From Parvularcula sp039818345 (GTDB lineage Bacteria; Pseudomonadota; Alphaproteobacteria; Caulobacterales; Parvularculaceae): a DNA stretch of 64,000 nucleotides. Positions 15,637-23,377 of the stretch are shown in pieces. The position numbers and the translations under genes were made by a program. Below the pieces are notes generated by a model that did not search any database, had not been told where the DNA came from, and was given only the letters and a program-made list of their open reading frames with translations. The stretch spans positions 1 through 64,000 of the forward strand of contig JBCBUC010000001.1 of the NCBI GenBank assembly GCA_039818345.1. The letters run 5' to 3'. The stretch's first letter is position 1, and each line of letters starts with the position of its first letter.

Positions 15637-17196
15637 ATGATGTTCCGTCAAATGACTTTCGGTGTTCGTCGGGCTGGTGTCGCTGCGCTGATGCTCTCTG
15701 TTGGGGCCGTGACAGCGACGATGATGACGCCGCCCGCCTTCGCGCAAAATAGCGCGCAAGAGGCAGAAGATCGCCGCCGTTCGCGCCAGACACTGTCCGC
15801 TCGGACTGGCACCGCTTTGAACGAAGCACTTAACTTCGCGAATGAAGATCCGCCGCGCCTTCCTGAAGCGATCGAATCGATCAACCGCCTGCTCTCGCGA
15901 GATAACCTTCCTCCGTATGACCGCGCGACATCTCTTGAGGTTCGCGGTCAGCTTTACACCGCTTCGGACCGCCTTGATCTTGCGTTGCGTGACTATGAAC
16001 AAGTTCTCGCTCTCGATGTTCTACCAAGCGATCGGACAAGCCAAATCCGTCGGAACGTTGCCCAACTTTACTATGTGACGGACCAGTTCCGTCGGGCGAT
16101 CAACTTCATGGAAGGATACATCCGTGAAGCTGGCGCTGAGGCGGAACCAAACGACTATTTCATCGTTGCAGCTTCCTATGTGCAGCTGGACGACTACCGC
16201 GGTGCGCGTGGACCGGCAGAGCGTGCGGTTCAGCTCGACACAGATCGTAAAAAGCAGTTCTACGATCTTTTGAACCTCGTTTATAACGAGCTCAATCTCG
16301 ATACCCTCCGTGGTCGTCTTCTCGAAACCATGGTTGAGTATTTCCCAGGTGAAGAATCCTATTGGGAACAGCTCGCGGCGTCTTATTCCGCGGCAAACAG
16401 AAACGCTGACGCGCTTGCGGCGCTTGAAGTCGCTTATGCGGCCGGTTTGATCAGTGATGAAAATAAAATCATCACGTTGGCGCAGTTCTACTACGACCAA
16501 AACAACCCCTATCGCGGCGCTATTCTTCTCGAATCGGAAATGAACGCGGGTAATGTTGATCGTGAACTGCAAAATCTAGAGCTGCTTGGACAGCTCTGGG
16601 CTGCTGCACGTGAACAGGATAAGTCGATCGCCATCCTTACGGAAGCCGCACCGAAGCGGAGCGATGGACGTCTCTATTACCAGCTCGGTCAGAGCTATCT
16701 CGCTGACGAGCAATATGGTCGTGCGATTAGCAATTTGCGTTCAGCTATTCGCCGAGGCGGCTTGCCGGATCGTGACATTGGCAACGCCCGTGTGCTGATC
16801 GGTACGGCACTCTTTCAGCAGGACAGCGAGAGTAAAGAAGCACGGACTGCTGCGCGCGATGAATTCGTGTTGGCCTCCGATGTGCCGACCTCGGCTGGGA
16901 TTGCGACGTCGTGGATCGAGTATATCGACACGATTGAATCCACCCTCGAGCAACAAGCAGCTGTGGAACTTAGCCAGGCGGTTGAGCGTCAGACCCGTCA
17001 AATTGAACGCTGCGGTTCCATTATCGACGTGATTGAACTCGGTGGACGGACGGACGTTCCTGAAGATGAGATTGCGGCGTGCCGTGCTCTCTTGGCTCGC
17101 GTTGATGCAGGTGAAACAGCCCAGTCAATGGTCGAGGATGCTCGCGCGGCTGCAGAGGCTGAAGAGAACGCTGAGAGCGAAGAAGAAGCCGGCTAA
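15637..17196 (+). CDS. TonB-operon TPR protein
   Basis: A 519-residue exported protein with tetratricopeptide repeats, last gene of the TonB/TtpC operon. The signal peptide covers about residues 1-33 (VAALMLSVGAVTATMMTPPAFAQ). TPR-like units occur through residues 60-420, for example SDRLDLALRDYEQVLALDVL, DQFRRAINFMEGYI, EQYGRAISNLRSAIRRGG. The last 60 residues are very acidic and Ala-rich. In marine bacteria this TPR gene is the usual companion of TtpC-type systems and probably scaffolds the periplasmic complex. It begins three bases after tonB with an AAGGA site. A strong terminator ends the operon. Confidence 0.88.
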   Translation: MMFRQMTFGVRRAGVAALMLSVGAVTATMMTPPAFAQNSAQEAEDRRRSRQTLSARTGTALNEALNFANEDPPRLPEAIESINRLLSRDNLPPYDRATSLEVRGQLYTASDRLDLALRDYEQVLALDVLPSDRTSQIRRNVAQLYYVTDQFRRAINFMEGYIREAGAEAEPNDYFIVAASYVQLDDYRGARGPAERAVQLDTDRKKQFYDLLNLVYNELNLDTLRGRLLETMVEYFPGEESYWEQLAASYSAANRNADALAALEVAYAAGLISDENKIITLAQFYYDQNNPYRGAILLESEMNAGNVDRELQNLELLGQLWAAAREQDKSIAILTEAAPKRSDGRLYYQLGQSYLADEQYGRAISNLRSAIRRGGLPDRDIGNARVLIGTALFQQDSESKEARTAARDEFVLASDVPTSAGIATSWIEYIDTIESTLEQQAAVELSQAVERQTRQIERCGSIIDVIELGGRTDVPEDEIAACRALLARVDAGETAQSMVEDARAAAEAEENAESEEEAG

Positions 17197-17228
17197 GGCT
17201 TTTCTGCTTCTCATCCTGACAACGAAGA

Positions 17229-17256
17229 AACCGGTTCTCGCGAGAACCGGTTTTTT
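17229..17256 (+). terminator. Terminator of the TonB/TtpC operon
   Basis: A perfect 24-nt palindrome (AACCGGTTCTCG / CGAGAACCGGTT, 17229-17252) runs into six T residues (17251-17256). The stop codon of the convergent GST gene lies within the end of the T-run. Confidence 0.92.
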
Positions 17257-17899
17257 ATTGCGTTGCGTCGGGCTGTTGATCGGGGTGAGCCAAATGTGCA
17301 GCAGGGAGTGATTGCACGGCGTCTTCCACCGCCAGTAACCGTGGGTAGGCGGAGAGATCAAGCCCGTAGCGGCGCGCACCGAAGAGCTGTGGGATCAAAT
17401 AGCACTCAGCAGCCGTCACTTGATCGCCGGTGAGGTAGGGCGCATCCGGAGCGATGTCTTGGGCGAGGGCCTCTAGCGCTTCAAAGCCTAAACCGATCCA
17501 GTGTTGAGCCCATCTGCGAACCGCAACATCGCCGTGGCCAAGCGGATCTCTCACATAATTCAAGACACGGAGGTTTTGTAGAGGATGGACATCACAACCG
17601 ATCAAAGCCGCCATCTGACGAACCGTCGCGCGGGCCAGCGGATCGTCTGGAAAGAGTTTTGGGCCCGGCAACACGTCGTCGATATACTCGATGATCGCTG
17701 GGCTTTGAGAAATGATCTGGCCGTCTTCAAGCTCGAGCGAGGGGACGAGCCCTTGGGGGTTGATCCGAAGGAACTTGTCCTGCCGATGTGCACCCTCCAA
17801 GAGATTCACCGGCACGATTTCAATATCGGCGCTCTTAAAAGCGAGGGCGAGACGCACACGGTACGATGTGCCTGATCGCCAGTAGCTGAATAGTCTCAT
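17255..17899 (-). CDS. maiA: Maleylacetoacetate isomerase / zeta-class glutathione S-transferase
   Basis: A 214-residue two-domain GST. The N-terminal thioredoxin-like domain begins RLFSYWRSGTSYRVRLALAF with the zeta-class motif (S-x-x-S/T-x-R-V-R) near residues 9-16. The glutathione-binding segments GLVPSLELEDGQIISQSPAI and EYIDDVLPGP follow. The helical domain has IGCDVHPLQNLRVLNYV, characteristic of maleylacetoacetate isomerase, which converts maleylacetoacetate to fumarylacetoacetate in tyrosine breakdown. No hmgA or fahA is adjacent, so a general GST role remains possible. Its stop codon lies in the T-run of the opposing terminator. Confidence 0.88.
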   Translation of the reverse strand: MRLFSYWRSGTSYRVRLALAFKSADIEIVPVNLLEGAHRQDKFLRINPQGLVPSLELEDGQIISQSPAIIEYIDDVLPGPKLFPDDPLARATVRQMAALIGCDVHPLQNLRVLNYVRDPLGHGDVAVRRWAQHWIGLGFEALEALAQDIAPDAPYLTGDQVTAAECYLIPQLFGARRYGLDLSAYPRLLAVEDAVQSLPAAHLAHPDQQPDATQ

Positions 17900-17943
17900 C
17901 GTTGTTCTCCGATCATCGAGCCCGCGTGGCCTAGGAAAAAACC

Positions 17944-17974
17944 TAGAAAAAAAGGGCGGCCCGTGCCGCCCTTT
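17944..17974 (-). terminator. Terminator of the DUF885 gene
   Basis: Read on the minus strand, 10-bp arms AAAGGGCGGC / GCCGCCCTTT (17951-17960 and 17965-17974) with a 4-nt loop are followed by a run of T residues (the A-run 17947-17953 on the plus strand). It lies 24 bp after the stop of the gene ending at 17998. Confidence 0.88.
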
Positions 17975-17997
17975 CTATCTCGTGCTGGAAGACAGCT

Positions 17998-19896
17998 CTA
18001 GTCGAGATCCGGCGCCGGTCCACCGGCTGCTATCCATCGATCAAGCCGCTTTTCGAGCACCTCAATCGGGGCACCGCCGTCGCGCAAGAGCTCATAGTGG
18101 AAGACTGGCAAATCGAAATTCTCACCAAGTTCAATTTCAGCACGCATACGGAGTTCTTGAATTTTCAGCATACCCGTTTTGTAGGCGAGGGCTTGGCCCG
18201 GCCACACGCTGTAGCGTTCAACCTCAATCGAGACGCCCGATGGGTCCATGCCAGTGTTGGCGACCATATAGTCAATCGCCTCTTCGCGGGTCCATCGCTT
18301 GGCGTGCAGACCGCTATCAACCACCAGACGAACAGCGCGATAGAGCTCATCCCGCAGGCGACCAAGGTTTCCGAGTTGGTCATCATCATAAAGACCGATT
18401 TCCCAGGCAAACCGCTCTGAGTAAAGCGCCCATCCCTCAGCCATGCCTGTGGACGAACCAGAGAGCCGAACGATCAACGGTGTCTCACGAGCTTCGACGC
18501 CGAGAGCGATTTGGAAATGGTGACCTGGAACGCCTTCGTGATAAGTTAGTGTGGGGAGGGAAAGGCGCGGTTGGGTCGCTGTGTCCCGCAAGTTGATGTA
18601 ATAGAGGCCTGGCCGTGACCCGTCTTCAGACGGACCATTATAGTAACCTCCCGGCGCGCCTTCTTCAGCGTATTCAGGGATGCGGCGCACCTCAAAACCA
18701 ACTTCCGGGGTGACGAGGAAGAACTGATCCATCACCGCCTCTGCTTCTTCCGACAATTCGCGCACGTAAGCGAGAAGCTCCTCGCGCCCCTCCGCCGTGT
18801 TCGGAAACACCTGGTCGGGGCGTTGGGTCAGGGTCAACATCCGCTCACCGACGGTTCCTTCGGTCATCCCCAACTCAGCGAAAATGGCTTCCATTTCCTC
18901 TTGAATGCGCGCCACTTCGGCAAGACCAAGTTCGTGGACCCCATTGCCGTCCAGCTTGTTCTCACCATTAACCTCAATCAACGCCTCATAAAGTGCCGAC
19001 CCGCCGGGCAAGTCCCAAAGACCAGCATCCGACGTTGCGAGCGGCTGGATCTCTTCCAAGGCCGCGGCCAAGTTGGCGTAGGCAGGGTAGACAGAGTTAG
19101 CGACGGCATCTTTCACATTGGCGACGAGTTCGTCTTCGTTATCGAACTCCACCGTGTCGAGAAAATCAGTCAAATAGGTAACGAGGATATTCTCATCCGA
19201 TGGACCACTGATGAAACCATTGGTGTTGGTCAGTGCACCGGCAATGGCAAAATCCGGGGCGACAACGCCGGCCTCAGCGTTGGCCATCATGATTTCCACG
19301 GTACCGGCGAATTGCTCGTCGAAGAGGTTCAGCCGACTGATATAGGCGACCGCATCGTCACGGCTGCTAAGCGCGTGGATCGATGTGACAAACTGCGGCA
19401 TGCTCACATGAACACCGCCGATTTGGGTCACCACATAGGGGCTCGAAAACCCCCCAGCGAGGTAATAACCATTGGCATCGGCGACAGCGTAGGCTTCGCT
19501 TGCCGCTTGACTACCGCCCAAAAGGACCTCGCGGTACTCCTGACGTTTGGGTGAAAGTTCTGCGTGGTCAAACGAAAGCAAGATTTCTTCAAAACGTTTA
19601 TTCATATCCCGGAACATCGTATGTCCCTCGATACCCGGCACCGAATAACGGTCCTTATAACGACCACCAGCGCGTTCTTCACTCACACCAAGGCTGGTCG
19701 CGCTCTCTGGTGACGCGTTGAGAAATTCGGTGGTGAAAGCTTCGAGTGCTTGGTCGAAGGCGTCGTTCACATCCATCTTGGGTGCCGGCGCTACTGCGGG
19801 CTCTTCTGGTGTCGACGTGTCCTGCCCACAGGCCGCCAAAAGGGCGAGGCTGGCAGCACCAGTGATGAAGGTGCCGCGAAGGGAGTTGCGGTTCAT
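17998..19896 (-). CDS. DUF885 family lipoprotein, putative zinc peptidase
   Basis: A 632-residue DUF885 protein. The N-terminus is a lipoprotein signal with lipobox LLAACGQ (Cys about 23), so it is anchored to an envelope membrane. The mature protein is largely helical. The zinc-peptidase-like motif is YHEGVPGHHFQ near residue 453, with downstream acidic residues in GMAEGWALYSERFAWE. DUF885 proteins are related to M3-type metallopeptidases, but their substrates are mostly unknown. It is a single gene with its own terminator. The long acidic N-terminal part is ordinary for the family. Confidence 0.9.
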   Translation of the reverse strand: MNRNSLRGTFITGAASLALLAACGQDTSTPEEPAVAPAPKMDVNDAFDQALEAFTTEFLNASPESATSLGVSEERAGGRYKDRYSVPGIEGHTMFRDMNKRFEEILLSFDHAELSPKRQEYREVLLGGSQAASEAYAVADANGYYLAGGFSSPYVVTQIGGVHVSMPQFVTSIHALSSRDDAVAYISRLNLFDEQFAGTVEIMMANAEAGVVAPDFAIAGALTNTNGFISGPSDENILVTYLTDFLDTVEFDNEDELVANVKDAVANSVYPAYANLAAALEEIQPLATSDAGLWDLPGGSALYEALIEVNGENKLDGNGVHELGLAEVARIQEEMEAIFAELGMTEGTVGERMLTLTQRPDQVFPNTAEGREELLAYVRELSEEAEAVMDQFFLVTPEVGFEVRRIPEYAEEGAPGGYYNGPSEDGSRPGLYYINLRDTATQPRLSLPTLTYHEGVPGHHFQIALGVEARETPLIVRLSGSSTGMAEGWALYSERFAWEIGLYDDDQLGNLGRLRDELYRAVRLVVDSGLHAKRWTREEAIDYMVANTGMDPSGVSIEVERYSVWPGQALAYKTGMLKIQELRMRAEIELGENFDLPVFHYELLRDGGAPIEVLEKRLDRWIAAGGPAPDLD

Positions 19897-20083
19897 GGGG
19901 TATCCTCTCGATATTCGATATCAGCGTTTGAGAGGTTTGACCCTCGATTTCAAGCGGTTGTGCGTTGAGCGGCGGCTTCTGCGCGATGAGGGATTGATCG
20001 GTTGGTGCTTGCTCACCATCTCTTTGCCAGACGCTGCCATAATGGGGTGTCTGATTAGAAATCGATGCTCAAGATGAGGTCGC

Positions 20084-22726
20084 ATGCAATTTGAAAACTT
20101 CACCGACCGCGCCCGCGGCCTGCTTCAGGCTGCCCAAACAATTGTTTTGCGCGAAAGCCATCAGCAGCTCACACCGCTGCATCTTCTCAAAGCCCTACTC
20201 GACGATAGCGAAGGCCTGGCGTCGAATCTGATCCGGCACGCCGGAGGCGACCCCGCGGTTGCTTTGGAGCTGGCCGATCAGGGGCTCGCAAAACTGCCCC
20301 AGGTGGACGGTGACGGTGCGCAGATTTACCTCGCGCCGGGCACTGGCAAAGTGCTCGCCCGTGCTGAGGACATTGCCAAAAAAGAGGGCGATACTTTTGT
20401 CACGGCGGAGCGGATGCTCGTCGCCCTGGCGATGGAAGGTGATGCCAAGAACGCTCTTTATAAGGCCAAAGCGACGCCCCAGGCGCTTAACGCCGCGATC
20501 AATGATGTCCGCAAAGGCCGCACCGCGGATACAGCGCAGGCGGAGCAAGGCTATGATGCGCTCAAGCGCTATGCCCGTGATCTCACCGAAGCTGCTCGCT
20601 CGGGCAAGCTTGATCCGATTATTGGCCGTGACGAAGAGATCCGCCGGACCATGCAGATCCTCTCTCGGCGGACGAAAAATAACCCTGTACTGATTGGTGA
20701 GCCAGGCGTCGGGAAGACAGCGATTGCCGAAGGCCTTGCGCTCCGTATCGTCGACGGCGATGTGCCGGAGAGCCTTAAAGACAAACAGCTTTTAAGCCTC
20801 GACATGGGCCAGCTCATCGCCGGTGCCAAGTACCGCGGGGAGTTTGAAGAGCGCCTAAAAGCGGTCCTGTCCGAGGTGGAAGCAGCGGATGGCGGCGTCA
20901 TCCTCTTTATCGATGAGATGCACACATTGGTTGGTGCAGGCAAGGCTGATGGCGCGATGGATGCGTCGAACCTTCTCAAACCCGCTCTGGCACGCGGAGA
21001 GCTCCACTGCATCGGCGCCACAACCCTCGATGAGTATAGAAAGCATGTGGAGAAAGACGCAGCGCTTGCCCGACGGTTCCAGGCGGTGATGGTCAGTGAG
21101 CCAACGGTCGAAGACACGGTCTCGATCCTGCGCGGCCTTAAAGAAAAGTATGAGCTGCACCACGGTGTGCGGATTTCCGATGGTGCGATTGTGGCAGCCT
21201 CGACGCTCTCCAATCGTTACATCACTGACCGTTTCTTGCCCGATAAGGCGATTGACCTCGTCGATGAAGCTTCATCGAGGCTACGCATGGCGGTGGATTC
21301 AAAGCCCGAAGAGCTCGACGCTCTTGATCGCCAGATCATTCAAATGAAGATCGAGCGCGAGGCCCTGAAAAAAGAAGACGATGTAGCCTCGCAAGAGCGG
21401 CTTCTCACATTAGAGACGGAACTCTCTGATCTTGAACAACGATCTGCGGTCCTGACAGCGCAGTGGGAGGGCGAGCGCGCGGCCCTTGCGTCGTCGACTG
21501 AATTTAAAGAGCAGCTTGATCGCTTGCGCGTGGAGCTTGCCGATGCGGAACGCACAGGCGATCTCGCCCGCGCGTCTGAGCTCAAATACGGCCGCATACC
21601 CCAGGTGGAAAAACAGCTCGACGAAGCCGTTGCCTCCGACCCCGGGGATCTTGTGCAAGAGGTCGTTGATGCAGAAGCCGTGGCCCATGTCGTCTCGAAA
21701 TGGACCGGAATTCCTGTCGATAAAATGCTCGAAGGCGAACGCGAAAAGCTCCTCGCCATGGAAGAGCAACTGCACCATCGCGTGATCGGCCAAGATGAGG
21801 CGGTGGGTGCCGTTTCAGCGGCCGTGCGACGGGCGAGGGCTGGTCTTCAGGACCCTAATCGTCCGCTCGGATCCTTCCTCTTCCTGGGGCCAACTGGCGT
21901 CGGAAAGACCGAGCTGACCAAAGCCCTCGCCCATTTTCTCTTTGATAACGATCAAGCGATCCTGCGCATCGACATGTCAGAGTTCATGGAGAAACATGCG
22001 GTTAGCCGTCTGATCGGCGCGCCCCCGGGCTATGTTGGTTATGACGAGGGGGGCGTCTTGACCGAAGCGGTCCGTCGACGCCCTTATCAAGTGGTGCTGT
22101 TCGATGAGGTCGAAAAGGCCCATCCGGATGTTTTCAACGTGCTTCTCCAGGTGCTGGATGAAGGTCGTCTGACTGATAGTCAGGGTCGCACGGTGGACTT
22201 CCGCAACACGCTGATCATCCTGACATCAAATCTTGGTGCAGAGTTCATGGCATCACTTTCCGATGACGCAGATGTCGACGTCGTCCGTCCAGATGTGATG
22301 ACCGCTGTCCGGGCGGCGTTCCGTCCAGAATTCCTCAATCGTCTTGATGAGATCATCCTCTTTTCTCGCCTGAAGCGTGAGCAAATGGGGGCGATCGTCG
22401 ACATCCAAATCGGGCGCCTTGAATCGCTCCTGGCCGAAAGGAAGATCACGATCAGCCTTGACGATTTGGCCCGCGATTGGCTCGCCAATGCTGGCTACGA
22501 TCCAGCGTTTGGTGCGCGGCCACTCAAACGCGTCATCCAAAAGACGCTCCAAGATCCTTTGGCTGAGCTCATCCTCGCCGGAACCGTGAAGGATGGCTCG
22601 GACCTATCCCTGTCCGCAACGCATGCTGGGCTCACCTTGAACGGGACACCTCTTAAGGCGCGGGAGGCCTTTAGCTTTGGCGAGCAACCGCCGGCCCACC
22701 CACCCGAACACCGACTACTGAACTGA
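20084..22726 (+). CDS. clpB: ATP-dependent disaggregase chaperone ClpB
   Basis: An 880-residue Hsp100 hexameric chaperone that, with DnaK, pulls proteins out of aggregates. Domain order: N-domain (1-145, FTDRARGLLQAAQTIVLRE), AAA+1 with Walker A GEPGVGKTA (205-213) and Walker B VILFIDEMH (about 272-280), the coiled-coil M-domain (about 400-525), and AAA+2 with Walker A GPTGVGKTE (602-610) and GAPPGYVGYDEGG. The C-terminal domain carries GYDPAFGARPLKRVIQ. Length is slightly above the usual 857-865. GATGAGG precedes the ATG. Heat-shock control is expected, but no convincing sigma-32 promoter is visible upstream. Confidence 0.97.
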   Translation: MQFENFTDRARGLLQAAQTIVLRESHQQLTPLHLLKALLDDSEGLASNLIRHAGGDPAVALELADQGLAKLPQVDGDGAQIYLAPGTGKVLARAEDIAKKEGDTFVTAERMLVALAMEGDAKNALYKAKATPQALNAAINDVRKGRTADTAQAEQGYDALKRYARDLTEAARSGKLDPIIGRDEEIRRTMQILSRRTKNNPVLIGEPGVGKTAIAEGLALRIVDGDVPESLKDKQLLSLDMGQLIAGAKYRGEFEERLKAVLSEVEAADGGVILFIDEMHTLVGAGKADGAMDASNLLKPALARGELHCIGATTLDEYRKHVEKDAALARRFQAVMVSEPTVEDTVSILRGLKEKYELHHGVRISDGAIVAASTLSNRYITDRFLPDKAIDLVDEASSRLRMAVDSKPEELDALDRQIIQMKIEREALKKEDDVASQERLLTLETELSDLEQRSAVLTAQWEGERAALASSTEFKEQLDRLRVELADAERTGDLARASELKYGRIPQVEKQLDEAVASDPGDLVQEVVDAEAVAHVVSKWTGIPVDKMLEGEREKLLAMEEQLHHRVIGQDEAVGAVSAAVRRARAGLQDPNRPLGSFLFLGPTGVGKTELTKALAHFLFDNDQAILRIDMSEFMEKHAVSRLIGAPPGYVGYDEGGVLTEAVRRRPYQVVLFDEVEKAHPDVFNVLLQVLDEGRLTDSQGRTVDFRNTLIILTSNLGAEFMASLSDDADVDVVRPDVMTAVRAAFRPEFLNRLDEIILFSRLKREQMGAIVDIQIGRLESLLAERKITISLDDLARDWLANAGYDPAFGARPLKRVIQKTLQDPLAELILAGTVKDGSDLSLSATHAGLTLNGTPLKAREAFSFGEQPPAHPPEHRLLN

Positions 22727-23017
22727 GGTGCGCGCTCACTCTTTCACACCTACGCTGTGGAAAGTACTTCAAAAACAATAGCCTGACCTTCGAGCGATTG
22801 ATTAAAAGTCTCCCAAGCACGTTTATCGGGCATAGGGATTCTGGTGCTACTCAATCTTCCGGATGACATGAGGGCGCAATGAGGGTGATCCGCCACAGGG
22901 TTTGATCAACACGTGGTCAGCTAATGGCGTCATGGCGGCCTGATGACATCCTATATTTGCCTGGACCATCGCTGTGAGGGCGAGGGGCCAGGAGGGGAAG
23001 TCTAGGGAGAGTGACGC

Positions 23018-23347
23018 ATGGGTATCTTCTGGAGAACCGCGGCAGCATTTGGTGCGCTGAGTGCTGCGCTAATGGCGAATGGGTCGGCACTTGCAGAGCC
23101 TGCACTTCTGAAAGCCGTGCCCCCTGATTATCCGCGTGCAGCTGAGCGCCGCGACATCGAGGGTTATGTCATCGTCAGCATTGATGTTGATGCTGCGGGC
23201 AAAGTGGTCGCCGTGTCGGTGGTTGAGTCGGACAATCCTGGCATCTTCGACAGCGCAGCGGTTCGTGCCGTTGAGCGATGGAAATTCGAAGCTGGCCAAG
23301 CCGCCACCGGCATCAAGAAGAAGCTCCAGTTCAACATTGATGTCTAG
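23018..23347 (+). CDS. Secreted TonB C-terminal-domain protein
   Basis: A 109-residue protein consisting of a signal peptide (to ANGSALA, about residue 27) and essentially only a TonB C-terminal domain. The domain shows KAVPPDYPRAAERRDIEGYV, IVSIDVDAAGKVVAVSVVE and AAVRAVERWKFEAG. There is no proline-rich spacer. If the signal is cleaved, the product is a free periplasmic TonB-like domain; if uncleaved, a very short anchor. It starts 290 bp after clpB and 30 bp before the chemoreceptor gene in the same direction, so the two may be co-expressed. It cannot span the periplasm as classical TonB does, so a regulatory or accessory role is more likely. Confidence 0.8.
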   Translation: MGIFWRTAAAFGALSAALMANGSALAEPALLKAVPPDYPRAAERRDIEGYVIVSIDVDAAGKVVAVSVVESDNPGIFDSAAVRAVERWKFEAGQAATGIKKKLQFNIDV

Positions 23348-23377
23348 ACGGTACTGAGAACATCCGGGGCGGGGCAC

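Noticed and set aside
20005..20045. Possible heat-shock promoter before clpB (CTTG ... CCATAAT)
   Set aside because: The spacing between the two elements is about 25 bp, too long for an alphaproteobacterial sigma-32 promoter.
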